Shown here one piece after another: positions 20,016 to 28,316 of a stretch of 30,513 bases of DNA (its first letter is position 1; the number at the start of each line of letters is the position of its first letter). The position numbers and the translations under genes were made by a program. The DNA comes from JAKFEW01 sp036675505. Lineage in GTDB: Bacteria > Cyanobacteriota > Sericytochromatia > S15B-MN24 > JAQBPE01. The stretch covers positions 1 to 30,513 of the forward strand of contig JAKFEW010000083.1 of assembly GCA_036675505.1 (NCBI GenBank). The letters run 5' to 3'. The notes below the pieces were generated by a model, which saw only the letters and a program-made list of their open reading frames with translations, was not told the origin of the DNA and ran no database searches.

Positions 20016-21557
20016 TTGAGACCAGCCATCACCGCGATCTTGTTGGCCGTGGCGCTCGCCGCCTGCGACCGCGCGGGCCCGCCAGCCGCCGTCAAGGCGA
20101 CGAAGGCCCCGACGGCGCGCAAGCCGCTCGGCTCGACGGCGCCCGAGCCCGACGCTTCGCCGACGGCGAGCGCGCCGACGGGCCCGGACGTGCTGAGGCG
20201 GCCGGCCGGCCCCGGCATCGAGCTGGAGGGCACGATCGCGCTCGATGCGCGGTACGCGCTCGGCACCGGTGGCGTCTTCATTTCCGACCAGGGCGGCGGC
20301 CTGATCGCCGGGCGGGGTGGGGCCTTCATTTCCGACCAGGGCGGCGGCCTGATCGCGAACGCCGGCGCCAACCTGATCGACCGCAGCGGTGCGGGCATCC
20401 TCAGCCACCATGGCGCGGGCCTGACCACCAAGGTCAAGTTCATCTCGGACCAGGGCGGCGGCTTGATCGCGGAGCCTGGTGGCGGCTACCGCCTGGCCGG
20501 CCTCGCGGGCGTCTTCGACGCCGCGCGGCCGGGCCGGGGCCTGCTGGCGGCGGAAGGCGCGCGGCATGAGGCGAGGCCCGTCGGCGGCATGGCGGTCGGC
20601 GTGATCTCGCTCCTCGACGGGGCCTACCTACCGCTCGGCGTGGACGCGGCCGGCGAGGCGGTCCACTTCGTCTACGCCGACGCCGAAGGCCGGTTCAAGG
20701 TCTACGTGCCGCCCCGCCTCGCGAAATCGGCGCTGGTGGTCAGCTGCGTGCCGGGAACCGACGACCCGCGCCTCGCGGTCGACCTGGTGGCGAGCATCCG
20801 GCCCCGCGCGGACCTCATGGTGGACGACGGCACGACGGTCGTCACCGGCTACCTGCGCCGGGCCGTCACCTCGCGCATGGTGGAGAGCCTCGACCCCGAT
20901 CCCTGCAAGCCGCCGCTCACGGTGCCGGACGACAACTCGTCGTCGGCGGCCTTCGCGATCGTCGTGGACACCTACCGCGACGTCTTCGACGCCGCGTACC
21001 TCGCGCTGCCGCGCCCGTCGCGGATGCGGGTGCTGGCGCGCTTCGCCGAGGTCGCGATCGCGGGAACGGATTTCGACGAGGTCGACATCATGCCGCGCTT
21101 CGGAAAGCATTCGACGGCCCGCGGCCGCGCGCTGCCGGCGCTCACCCGGATCCTCCGCGACATGGAGGCCGCCGCGGCCACCCGTCTCGAGGCGAAGCCG
21201 ACGTTCTTCGACGACCAGCCCTACCTCGTGGCCGCCAACCAGGCCCGCGGCAGCGGCCCCCCGTTCGTGATCCGGAAGCCGTCGGATCTCACGGAGCTGA
21301 TGGTCGCGACGTACTTCACTACCCACGACCTCGAGACCCTCGCGGGCGTCGCGCCCGTGCTCGCGGATCTCGGCCTGCCGCCGACCTACGAGGATGACGT
21401 GAAGGCGGCGGGCGGCTCGCTCTTCTTCGCGCTGGTGCCCAGCCTCGTGGGCGAGGAGCCCGAGGCGAGGATGCGCCAGGCGCTGCGGGCGGCGATCGCG
21501 GACGAGGCCCTGGCCCCGCCGAAGCCCGCACCCACCTGCGTGCCTCGGACCGAGTAG
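20016..21557 (+). CDS. Lipoprotein with FISDQGGGLIA repeats
   Basis: The 513-residue product starts at TTG 20016, five bases after GAGG (20007-20010). This places the lipoprotein signal MRPAITAILLAVALAAC at the N-terminus; longer starts would bury it. After a Pro/Ala linker come three copies of FISDQGGGLIA (about residues 88-155) with a degenerate fourth unit (NLIDRSGAGILSHHGAGL) between the second and third. The rest contains a carboxypeptidase-regulatory-like beta stretch (AHFVYADAEGRFKVYVPP-type pattern, about 210-245) and a helical C-terminal half without recognised motifs. Repeats of this kind appear in surface lipoproteins of poorly studied bacteria; function unknown. The stop at 21555-21557 is followed directly and in the same frame by a kinase remnant. 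Confidence 0.82.
   Translation: MRPAITAILLAVALAACDRAGPPAAVKATKAPTARKPLGSTAPEPDASPTASAPTGPDVLRRPAGPGIELEGTIALDARYALGTGGVFISDQGGGLIAGRGGAFISDQGGGLIANAGANLIDRSGAGILSHHGAGLTTKVKFISDQGGGLIAEPGGGYRLAGLAGVFDAARPGRGLLAAEGARHEARPVGGMAVGVISLLDGAYLPLGVDAAGEAVHFVYADAEGRFKVYVPPRLAKSALVVSCVPGTDDPRLAVDLVASIRPRADLMVDDGTTVVTGYLRRAVTSRMVESLDPDPCKPPLTVPDDNSSSAAFAIVVDTYRDVFDAAYLALPRPSRMRVLARFAEVAIAGTDFDEVDIMPRFGKHSTARGRALPALTRILRDMEAAAATRLEAKPTFFDDQPYLVAANQARGSGPPFVIRKPSDLTELMVATYFTTHDLETLAGVAPVLADLGLPPTYEDDVKAAGGSLFFALVPSLVGEEPEARMRQALRAAIADEALAPPKPAPTCVPRTE
20277..20470 (+). repeat. Three 32-bp DNA repeats coding FISDQGGGLIA
   Basis: The units at 20277-20308 and 20325-20356 are identical over 32 bases. The unit at 20439-20470 differs at a few third positions. 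All are in the same frame of the lipoprotein gene. Confidence 0.9.
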
Positions 21558-21560
21558 GCC

Positions 21561-21777
21561 CGGGCCCGCTGGGAGCGGGAGATATTGGCCTCGTTCCGGG
21601 AGCGCGGCGACCTGGCCACCCGCACCGGCATGACGGGCGAGAGCGAGCTGGCCGGCCTCGGCCGCGCCTTCGACTGCATGGCCACGGAGCTCCAGGGCCA
21701 CGCCCAGGCGTTGGAGCGGCAGATCGGGCTCGCGCGGGCGGCGGCATGACGCCCGCGGAGCGTGAGGGCTAGCGCTC
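21561..21777 (+). pseudogene. Remnant copy of the downstream histidine kinase gene with two internal deletions
   Basis: Three segments match the kinase gene at 22998-24938 and its 3' flank in order. Segment 21561-21599 matches 23313-23351 (identical), 21598-21725 matches 24040-24167 (I count 8 differences in 128) and 21726-21777 matches 24915-24966 (2 differences in 52). The two missing blocks, 690 and 747 bases, are both multiples of three. The frame therefore stays open, giving ARWEREILASFRERGDLAT and ending at the kinase's own stop. There is no ribosome binding site or good start; the frame joins that of the lipoprotein after its stop. It contains only a HAMP/coiled-coil scrap and no catalytic domain. 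Confidence 0.85.
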
Positions 21778-21808
21778 CAGCACTTAAGGAGAGCCGCCTT
21801 GCTTCTTA

Positions 21809-22169
21809 CTAACAAAAGGGCGGGATCTCGCTCGAATCGCTATTGGACGAACCTGGGACCTGATGCGTTGGCTCGCCGGCCAGGACCTCAAGCGTCTCGA
21901 CCTTGCTCTCGAGGAAGGCTTCGTACGTGCTTGCGGCCTCGAGTTGCACCTGGTTCTGGGCCCTGCAACAGGGCGTTGGCGCGCCGCTCGAACTCCGGCG
22001 ACGGCTGCTCGTCGAGGCCCCAGCCGAACGCGAGGCATGCAAGCAAGATGAGCGTGTGGTTGACATCCTCTACTGCACGGACGTCGCGAACCACGGCATC
22101 TGGAAGTGGAGCGAGCCGGTACAGCCTTGACCTCCACGTCTCGACGCGCAGGGGGCCACGGACCCCCAC
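21809..22169 (-). pseudogene. Frameshifted minus-strand gene remnant
   Basis: One frame from 22169 reads plausibly through VNHTLILLACLAFGWGLDEQ and PSPEFERRANALLQ. It then becomes nonsense, while the adjacent frame continues AQNQVQLEAASTYEAFLESK and ends EIPPFC at a TAG at 21809. Removing one G from the GGGCCC at 21958-21963 joins them into one smooth coiled-coil-like protein. The hydrophobic stretch may be a signal peptide, with an upstream AGAGG-ATG in yet another frame, so a second indel is possible. GC content is lower than the neighbours. No family recognised. Confidence 0.5.
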
Positions 22170-22277
22170 TTCGCCGAACCTGGACGGCCAGGTCGTGCGC
22201 TGAGCCGAGCGCCAGCGAGGAAACTTTCAGGCGGCCTCCCGCGTCTACCCGGCAGGCATCGCTTGCGGGAGGACGCC

Positions 22278-22868
22278 ATGCAGAAAACCACCTGGCTGAT
22301 ATTCAGCATGCTCGCCGCCGCCTCGGCCGCCTGCGGGACCTCTTTCGTCCCTGCCTTCCCGGCCCTCGCGCCCATGCCCGCCGATCCGGACGCCTTGCGC
22401 TACATCGTGCTGGGCACGCCCCCGGCGGACGCCGCGCGCGCGATGGAGGCCCAGGCCACGGGCTGGGTGACCGGGCGGGTCTCGGCCACATCGGCGCCAG
22501 TGCGGACGGGGTTCGACCTGAGCGCCGTGGAGACGGCTGCGGGCGTGCGGGGGAGCCTGACGATCACCTTCGCGACGGACCCGCCGCTCACCCGCCGGCT
22601 GGTCATCGACAACCGGGACCGCGTGACCCACTGGGAGGTCGAGGCGAAGCAGCCGAACCTGGACCGCCAGATCACGCTGTACGGCGGAGACAGCGGCCCG
22701 ATTTACTTCTTCGTGAACCTCGTGGACGGCGTGGACCCGGGCGAGCCTGACTATTTCGCCTACCTCGAGCCCGACACCGGCGTCAGCGCCGAGGGCGTGC
22801 TCGGGGCGCCGGACGGCGCCGGCAGCGTGCACGTCCGCGCGCCCTACGCCGTCCCCGATGGGCGCTGA
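22278..22868 (+). CDS. Hypothetical lipoprotein, 196 aa
   Basis: The ATG at 22278 follows GGAGGA (22269-22273 region). The signal MQKTTWLIFSMLAAASAAC gives a lipidated Cys19. The mature part looks beta-rich (GSLTITFATDPPLTRRLVID, THWEVEAKQPNLDRQITLYGGD), suggesting a small beta-sandwich or beta-barrel domain, but no family is recognised. It stands alone between two stretches of gene debris. Codon use is normal for the window and the frame is intact, so it is probably functional. Confidence 0.7.
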   Translation: MQKTTWLIFSMLAAASAACGTSFVPAFPALAPMPADPDALRYIVLGTPPADAARAMEAQATGWVTGRVSATSAPVRTGFDLSAVETAAGVRGSLTITFATDPPLTRRLVIDNRDRVTHWEVEAKQPNLDRQITLYGGDSGPIYFFVNLVDGVDPGEPDYFAYLEPDTGVSAEGVLGAPDGAGSVHVRAPYAVPDGR

Positions 22869-22874
22869 TCACCC

Positions 22875-22976
22875 CTGTCCGCGGCCGCGCGCTACATCGG
22901 CGCGACCTACGTCCAGCACAGCCCGCAGGCCGGCGACCTCGTGGAGCACTGGGACGTGATGCAGGACGTGCGCTAA
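22875..22976 (+). pseudogene. SnoaL/NTF2-like protein remnant with internal deletion
   Basis: The plus frame reads LSAAARYIGATYVQHSPQAGD, which resembles the start of SnoaL-like proteins (YIG-x-TY-x-QHNP-x-x-x-DG). It is joined directly to LVEHWDVMQDVR and a stop, which resembles their C-terminal (V-x-EHWDV-x-Q) end. The roughly 80 residues normally between are missing. There is no start codon or ribosome binding site. It ends 21 bases before the kinase gene. Confidence 0.6.
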
Positions 22977-22997
22977 TATGAAGCATCGTCCCGGCGC

Positions 22998-24938
22998 ATG
23001 CCGTTTCCAAAGGTCGGTCCGCGCGTGCCTGTCCCCCTCCGTTCGAGAGATTGGCCCCTCAGGCGGCTGCTGGCGGTGTTGTTCGCCGCCGTCGTCGTCT
23101 TCTCCATGCTTCCCGTGGCGGTCTTCGATGCGCTGAACACGGCGGCCATCCTCAAGGAGCGGGGCCAGGAGCGGGAGTTCCAGGTGGCGCGCCGGACGGC
23201 GGATCACATCGACGACTACCTGGACGATCTGGCGAGCTGGGGGCGCGACTTCTCGCATCGGCCAGCGATCCGCACCTGGCTGGAGGCCGGGGACTATGCC
23301 GATCCGGCCCTGCGGGCCCGCTGGGAGCGGGAGATATTGGCCTCGTTCCGGCGGCGCGAGCGCCTGACCGGGACGTTTGTCGCGACGCCGGCGGGCGCTG
23401 TCGTCCTGCGCGACGGGCGCACGCCTTTCCCCGCGCCGCTCGCCGACTGGCCGCTCTTCCGCCATGCCGCCGCGGGCCACGGGACCATCTCGGACGTCTA
23501 CGCCACGCCGGGCGAGGCGGCGCGCCACCTGGCCCTGCTCGTGCCGATCACGAACCCGGCGCACGGGCGCGTCGTGGCCGTCGTCGGCATGGTCGCGCCG
23601 CTGGATCACTTGCGGAGCCTCGTCGCGCAGGACGCAGGCGCCGTCGGGGACGGCAGCTTCGCGATCCTGGCCGACGAGCGCTTCGCCCCGCTGGTGCACG
23701 GTCTCGCGCCCCAGCTCGAGGGCGCGCCCTATCCCGATCCGGGGCCGGCGCGGACGATCGCCTCGCTGCGAGCCGACCCGGCAGCGAGCCCCTTCACCTA
23801 CCATACCCTGCCCACGCTGGGCGAACGGGGCTACGGGGCCATGGCGCTGCTGAAATCCAAGCCCTGGGTCTACTACGTCGTCGCGCCCGAGTCGTACTTC
23901 CTGGCCCCGATCTGGCGCCAGCTGGCGCAGAACGCGGTCGTGCTGCTGGCCATGCTGCTGCTCGCGGTCGGCCTGTCGATCGCGCTGGCGCGCTGGTTCG
24001 GCCGGCCGATCGCCCGCCTGCACGCGGCCGCGGCCGCCTGGGAGCGCGGCGACCTGGCCACCCGCACCGGCATGACGGGCGAGAACGAGTTGGCCGGGCT
24101 CGGCCGGGCCTTCGACCGCATGGCCGCCGAGCTCCAGGGCCACGCCCAGGCGCTGGAGCGGCAGATCCAGGCGCGCACGGCCGAGCTCTCCCAGGCGAAC
24201 GCGGCCCTACGCGCGAGCTACGCGCAACTCCAGGCGCTCGACCGCCTCAAGGACGATTTCGTCAACGCGGTGTCGCACGACCTCCGCACGCCGCTCACCT
24301 CGATCATGGGCTACGCCGAGTTCCTCGAGGATGAGTTCGGCGGTCCGCTGTCGCCCGGGCAGGCCGAGTACGTGCGGCAGATCCAGCTGGCTTCGCATCG
24401 GCTCGAGGGCTTGGTGAACGACCTGCTCGACTTCGCCCGGTTGGAGGCCGGGACGTTCCAGCTCAAGCTGGAGCCCGCAGAGCTCGGGCCCAAGGTCCGC
24501 GAGATCGCCGAGAGTCTCCGGCCGCAGGTCGAGGCCGCCCACCTCGCGCTCGAGTTGGAGTTGCCCGACTGGCCGGTGCGCCTGCCGATGGACGCCCAGC
24601 GCATCGGCCAGGTGTTGACCAACCTGATCCACAACGCCACCAAGTTCACGCCGGCGGGCGGACACATCCGCGTGGCGCTGCGCCTCGAAGGCGACCACGT
24701 CGTTTGCGAGATCCGCGACACGGGCATCGGCATCGCCCCCGAGGACGTGCCCAAGCTGTTCCAGCGCTTCAGCCAGCTCTCGGGCGGCAAGGAGAAGGGC
24801 GGCACCGGGCTGGGGCTGAACATCAGCAAGGCGATCATCGAGGCGCACGGCGGGGCGATCGGCGTGCGGAGCGCGCCGAACCAGGGCAGCACGTTTTGGT
24901 TCTCGCTGCCGCTCGGGCTCGCGCGGGCGGCGGCCTGA
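22998..24938 (+). CDS. Membrane sensor histidine kinase: dCache, HAMP, HisKA, HATPase
   Basis: The 646-residue protein has TM1 at about residues 24-44, an extracytoplasmic double-Cache-like sensor (45-307), TM2 (308-332) and HAMP (FGRPIARLHAAAAAWERGDLA, 334-385). A coiled coil follows, then HisKA (AVSHDLRTPLTS, His427) and HATPase_c with N box (LIHNATKF), G1 (DTGIGI) and G2 (GGTGLGLNISK). All catalytic boxes are intact. It would sense an extracellular small ligand and phosphorylate an unknown response regulator; none lies adjacent, so it is an orphan here. The ATG at 22998 lacks a clear ribosome binding site; TAATAT at 22974 could be a -10. A shortened copy lies at 21561-21777. Confidence 0.9.
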   Translation: MPFPKVGPRVPVPLRSRDWPLRRLLAVLFAAVVVFSMLPVAVFDALNTAAILKERGQEREFQVARRTADHIDDYLDDLASWGRDFSHRPAIRTWLEAGDYADPALRARWEREILASFRRRERLTGTFVATPAGAVVLRDGRTPFPAPLADWPLFRHAAAGHGTISDVYATPGEAARHLALLVPITNPAHGRVVAVVGMVAPLDHLRSLVAQDAGAVGDGSFAILADERFAPLVHGLAPQLEGAPYPDPGPARTIASLRADPAASPFTYHTLPTLGERGYGAMALLKSKPWVYYVVAPESYFLAPIWRQLAQNAVVLLAMLLLAVGLSIALARWFGRPIARLHAAAAAWERGDLATRTGMTGENELAGLGRAFDRMAAELQGHAQALERQIQARTAELSQANAALRASYAQLQALDRLKDDFVNAVSHDLRTPLTSIMGYAEFLEDEFGGPLSPGQAEYVRQIQLASHRLEGLVNDLLDFARLEAGTFQLKLEPAELGPKVREIAESLRPQVEAAHLALELELPDWPVRLPMDAQRIGQVLTNLIHNATKFTPAGGHIRVALRLEGDHVVCEIRDTGIGIAPEDVPKLFQRFSQLSGGKEKGGTGLGLNISKAIIEAHGGAIGVRSAPNQGSTFWFSLPLGLARAAA

Positions 24939-25273
24939 CGCCCGCGGCGCGTGAGGGCTAGCGCTCGATCGGGAGCTGCTCGGCCTCCGAGGTCGGATCG
25001 ATACCCGGGGTAGTTGTACGGCGATGCGCCGTCTGCGCCGGGGGCCGCGGCGGTCCAGCGCAGAATGCGCTCGGGCCCTCTAGCATCAGACAAAGCCGCC
25101 CGAAACTCCGAAAAGCTGATAGTTACAGGAACGAGCGGATCAGCGATCCATAGGGAGATTTTCGGCCTCCTTCCCGCGGGTTGCGGCTTCAGCCTATCCC
25201 AGCGGCGTACGAGCGTGGCACGCACTTGCTTATCGCCGCCACCCAGGGGAATAGCGCTTGTGCGCTCCGGCCG
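24939..25273. other. Intergenic region between convergent genes
   Basis: The first 28 bases (to 24966) are the kinase 3' flank that is duplicated at 21750-21777. The remainder is less GC-biased and holds no supported gene. A 42-codon minus-strand ORF (24958-25086) ends TSEAEQLPIER but has no ribosome binding site, and no convincing terminator hairpin was found. Confidence 0.5.
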
Positions 25274-26587
25274 TCAGAACTGCGGCGTCACGGTCAGCGG
25301 ATAGGCCGCGGCGATGCCGTTCGGCCCCGCGCCCGTCGCGATGGTCTTCTCGATCGCGAAGTCCCGCAAGCTCACGGCCGTGACGGTCGAGTCCTCCTCG
25401 TTCGTGATGAGCAACGACCGCCCGTTCACCGCGAAGCCCAACCCATGGGCCCAGCGGCCGACGCGCAGCGTGCCCTTCACGGCCATCGAGGCCGCGTCGA
25501 TCACCGAGACCGTGTTCGTGACCTGGTTGGCGCTGAACAGCCAGCGCCCGTCCGGGCTCACGGCCACCTGGCCGGGTAGGCCCTCGACCTGGACGCGGCC
25601 CACAACGCGTTGCGTCCGGGCGTCGATCTTCACGACCCGGCCGTCGCGCAGCGCCGTCACGGCCACGAAGCGGTTCCGGCCGTCCGCGGCCGGAACCACG
25701 GGGGCCTGGCCCACCGGGATGCGCTTGTGGACCCGCAGCTTCCCGAGGTCGAGCACCGTCACGTCGTTGGTGAGCTGGCCGGGCACGTAGACCCAGCGGC
25801 TGTCAGGGGTGATCGTGAGGCCGTGCGGGAGGTCGCCCACGGGCAGCGTGGCGAGCTTCGCGAAGGTGCCGTAGTCGTGGATGGTCACGTCGTTGGAGTT
25901 CGCGTTCGTGACGAGCAGCCGGTCGTTGTTCGGCGTCACGAACACGTGCATCGGATTCTTGCCGGCCTTGAAGCGGCCGATCAGCGAGCCGTCGTCGCAT
26001 GAGAAGGCCAGCACCTCCTCGGTGCCGGTGTCGGTCACGAAGACGCGCGCGCCCTCGGTGCTGAGGGTGACGTTATGCGGGTTGGCGAAGCCGGCGATGG
26101 TCGCGACCTCCTTGCCGAGCGCGACGTCGATGCCGCTCAGCGAGCGGCCGACCTCGTTGGCGGTCCAGACCAGGCCCCTTCGGAAGCGGCCGCTCCGCGT
26201 GAAGGTCGCGGGCGGTGGGGCGCCGCGCGGAAGACCGGCCAGGAAGGCCTGGACCTCGCGCGCCTCCTCGTCGTCGAGGCCCGCGCCGTAGGCCCGCATC
26301 TTCGCGATCGTGCGGGCCCACTTCTCCGGGCCGTCGATCTCCCGGACGAAGACGCGATCGAGCGAGTGGCAGGCGCTGCATCGCTCCCGGAGTAAGCGCG
26401 CGCCGGGCGCGTCACCGGCCGCGAGCGCTGCCCGAGTTGGATCGACGGCCGCGGGCCGGCAGAAGGCGTCGAGGGTACTCGGGGCCGGTGAGGGGGTCGC
26501 CGCCGTGGGGCTGCCGCCTGCCGCCAATAGGACCAGCGCCGCGCCCGAGATCCGGGCGAACGACCGGCCCACGTGGCGCGAGATCAC
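25274..26587 (-). CDS. Cytochrome c domain fused to YVTN-type beta-propeller, exported
   Basis: The 437-residue product has an N-terminal signal (ARISGAALVLLAAGG). A short cytochrome c domain carries heme motif CSACH (Cys70, Cys73, His74), with a possible axial Met in KMRAYGAG. Then comes a six- to seven-bladed YVTN/NHL-like propeller (about 140-437: NPHNVTLSTEGARVFVTDTG, NPMHVFVTPNNDRLLVTNAN, LPHGLTITPDSRWVYVPGQ, LPGQVAVSPDGRWLFSANQ). It is likely a periplasmic electron-transfer or redox-sensing protein. The start is GTG at 26587, overlapping the upstream gene's stop (TAGTG), which implies translational coupling; GTG at 26572 is an alternative. Partner: the tandem PAP2 protein. Confidence 0.87.
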   Translation of the reverse strand: MISRHVGRSFARISGAALVLLAAGGSPTAATPSPAPSTLDAFCRPAAVDPTRAALAAGDAPGARLLRERCSACHSLDRVFVREIDGPEKWARTIAKMRAYGAGLDDEEAREVQAFLAGLPRGAPPPATFTRSGRFRRGLVWTANEVGRSLSGIDVALGKEVATIAGFANPHNVTLSTEGARVFVTDTGTEEVLAFSCDDGSLIGRFKAGKNPMHVFVTPNNDRLLVTNANSNDVTIHDYGTFAKLATLPVGDLPHGLTITPDSRWVYVPGQLTNDVTVLDLGKLRVHKRIPVGQAPVVPAADGRNRFVAVTALRDGRVVKIDARTQRVVGRVQVEGLPGQVAVSPDGRWLFSANQVTNTVSVIDAASMAVKGTLRVGRWAHGLGFAVNGRSLLITNEEDSTVTAVSLRDFAIEKTIATGAGPNGIAAAYPLTVTPQF

Positions 26588-28098
26588 TACTTCGTCCAGC
26601 CCTTGGCCGCGGCCTGCTGGAGGCAGTACCTGCCAAGGCGATCGCCGAGCTTGAGGCCGTCGTCGTTGTCCTTGCGGAAGTGGATACCGCCCCACAGCCG
26701 GCTCATGGCCGCCTCGCGGGCCTGGGCCTCGAACTGCCTGGCCTGGCCGGGGAAGTATTGGCCGAGGATCCGCGCGGCGGCCATCGAGGCCGTCGCGTGG
26801 CCCGAGGGCCACGACGGGTGCGGCGGGGTCGGCACGACGGTCTGGAGCGGCTTGCCCGCCGGGGCGTACATGAACGGTCGAGGCACGCGGTTGGCGTACT
26901 TCGTGTCCCAGCACGCGATGAAGGCGTCCGCGAGCGTAAGGTGCAGCACGTTCAGCATCCGCGCGGTGTGCGGGGTGTCCATCTGCTGGTTGGCGATCGC
27001 CTTGCGGGCGATGTCCGACCACATGATGCCCATCGAGTCCGGCTTCATCGGCTTGCGGCCGGTCGCCACGGCACGCCGGGCGATGTCGTTCCACAAGATT
27101 GCGGGCACGTCGAAGTTCCAGTAGATGGCGCGCTCGATCTGGTGCGGGGTGAGCTTGGCGTGGACCTGCTCCACCTCCTTGTAGCCCGCGGCGAAGGCGA
27201 CATCCTTGATGGTGGGCTTCGCGTCGTAGGTCAGGCGGAACTGCCGGCCGTTCTTGAGCAGCCAGGTGTTCCAGTTGCCGGCACCGGACTCCATCGGCTC
27301 GGGCACCCACCACTTGCCCGGGAGCTTCGCGAGCGGCGGGTTCGGTATCTCGGCGCCGTCGAGCATGCGCTTCGCGAGGACCTCCTTGGCGACTGCTTCA
27401 CCGATCTTGAAGCCCGCCTCGACGTCCGAACGGTGCGCGGCCCCGGCGGCGATGCGGGTCTCGCCGACCAGCTTCGCCTTGTTGAGGAACTGCTCTTTGT
27501 GATCGGGGAAGAGTTCGGCCATGGTGAGCGCGGCGGCCATCGAGATGGCGGCGTGCTCCGACGGGTAACTCGGGATGCCCGGCTCGCCCGCGACCGGCTT
27601 GAGGTAGGGGTTCTCCTGCACCGGGAGCGGCCGCTTGTACCGCGCCTTGGCCTTCCAGGCGACGACCGTGGCGTCGTACATGGCCGCATGGACGAGCGCG
27701 AGCGCCCGCGCGCCCTTGGGCGGGACGAGGCTCGCCGTGATGATCTCGGCGCGGACCTCCTCGCTCCAGCGCATGGGCGTGGGCGTGTCGTTCCAGTAGG
27801 CGATCGCCTTGACGTCCTCGGCCGTGCGGCGCTTCTGCCAGGCCATGATCTCGTCCATCTCCGCCTTGGCCGCCGCGGAGCGGAAGGCGGGCGGAAGCGG
27901 GGGCACGAGCGCGTCCACGTTGCCGATCACGGCCGGAGCCCAGCGGCCCGCCTCAGGCGAGACCGAGAGCGGCATCTCCAGGGCGATCGCCGTCGAGCCG
28001 GCTTCTGCGCGGGCGGCCGCCCGCACGGGCAGGGCCGCAACGCCGAGCAGGCTCGTCGCGACGAGCATGGGGAGGAGAGCGGAGAAGCGAGTCGTCAC
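26587..28098 (-). CDS. Tandem PAP2 / vanadium-haloperoxidase-type protein
   Basis: The 503-residue exported protein (signal MLVATSLLGVAALPVRAAA) contains two PAP2-type active-site sets. The second is complete: K400-x6-R407-P, PSGH (His434) and SRLWGGIHFRKD (Arg467, His473, Asp477). The first has YKRP (Lys155, Arg156), PSEH (His182) and TRIAAGAAHRSDVEAG (Arg215, Asp225), but its third-motif His sits one residue late (His222), with Ala at the usual place. PAP2 proteins are phosphatases or, with bound vanadate, haloperoxidases; the choice cannot be made from motifs. The start is GTG at 28098, or ATG at 28068. Its stop overlaps the cytochrome c-propeller start. Confidence 0.85.
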   Translation of the reverse strand: MTTRFSALLPMLVATSLLGVAALPVRAAARAEAGSTAIALEMPLSVSPEAGRWAPAVIGNVDALVPPLPPAFRSAAAKAEMDEIMAWQKRRTAEDVKAIAYWNDTPTPMRWSEEVRAEIITASLVPPKGARALALVHAAMYDATVVAWKAKARYKRPLPVQENPYLKPVAGEPGIPSYPSEHAAISMAAALTMAELFPDHKEQFLNKAKLVGETRIAAGAAHRSDVEAGFKIGEAVAKEVLAKRMLDGAEIPNPPLAKLPGKWWVPEPMESGAGNWNTWLLKNGRQFRLTYDAKPTIKDVAFAAGYKEVEQVHAKLTPHQIERAIYWNFDVPAILWNDIARRAVATGRKPMKPDSMGIMWSDIARKAIANQQMDTPHTARMLNVLHLTLADAFIACWDTKYANRVPRPFMYAPAGKPLQTVVPTPPHPSWPSGHATASMAAARILGQYFPGQARQFEAQAREAAMSRLWGGIHFRKDNDDGLKLGDRLGRYCLQQAAAKGWTK

Positions 28099-28130
28099 AG
28101 GCGTTTAGAACCTCGGCAGGGCTTGCGGAC

Positions 28131-28149
28131 CATGGGTCTTCTACCCATG
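28131..28149. promoter_or_regulatory. Inverted repeat upstream of the PAP2 gene
   Basis: CATGGGT (28131-28137) and ACCCATG (28143-28149) are perfect reverse complements with a 5-base spacer, 33 bases before the GTG at 28098. It may be an operator or a leader hairpin. Confidence 0.45.
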
Positions 28150-28216
28150 TGCCGCCCTTGGTGCCCTTAGTAAGCTCTAACGTTGACGATGTGCGCGAGT
28201 TGCCGGACGCTTCCAC

Positions 28217-28245
28217 CCGAGCCGGTGATGGGTCTCGGCTCGGGC
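28217..28245 (-). terminator. Hairpin downstream of the rhodanese gene
   Basis: CCCGAGCCG (28217-28225) pairs with CGGCTCGGG (28237-28245) across an 11-base loop. It lies between the rhodanese stop (28317) and the PAP2 start (28098) and lacks a T-run on the minus strand. Confidence 0.45.
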
Positions 28246-28316
28246 CTACGTGATCACTTCGGGCTCCGGCCGAGCCGGCCGCCTCGGACCGGTTAGGCTG
28301 GCACCCCGCGTCGCTC

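Noticed and set aside
20277..20470. Possible CRISPR-like array because of evenly similar 32-bp units
   Set aside because: Only three units, unequal spacing, and all lie in frame inside a lipoprotein coding sequence with no cas genes near.
21558..22977. Insertion sequence as cause of the debris zone
   Set aside because: No terminal inverted repeats, target duplications or transposase motifs are visible; the pieces are better explained by duplication and deletion.
24958..25086. 42-codon minus-strand ORF ending SEAEQLPIER
   Set aside because: The C-terminus looks natural, but there is no ribosome binding site and the N-terminal half is low-complexity Pro/Arg.
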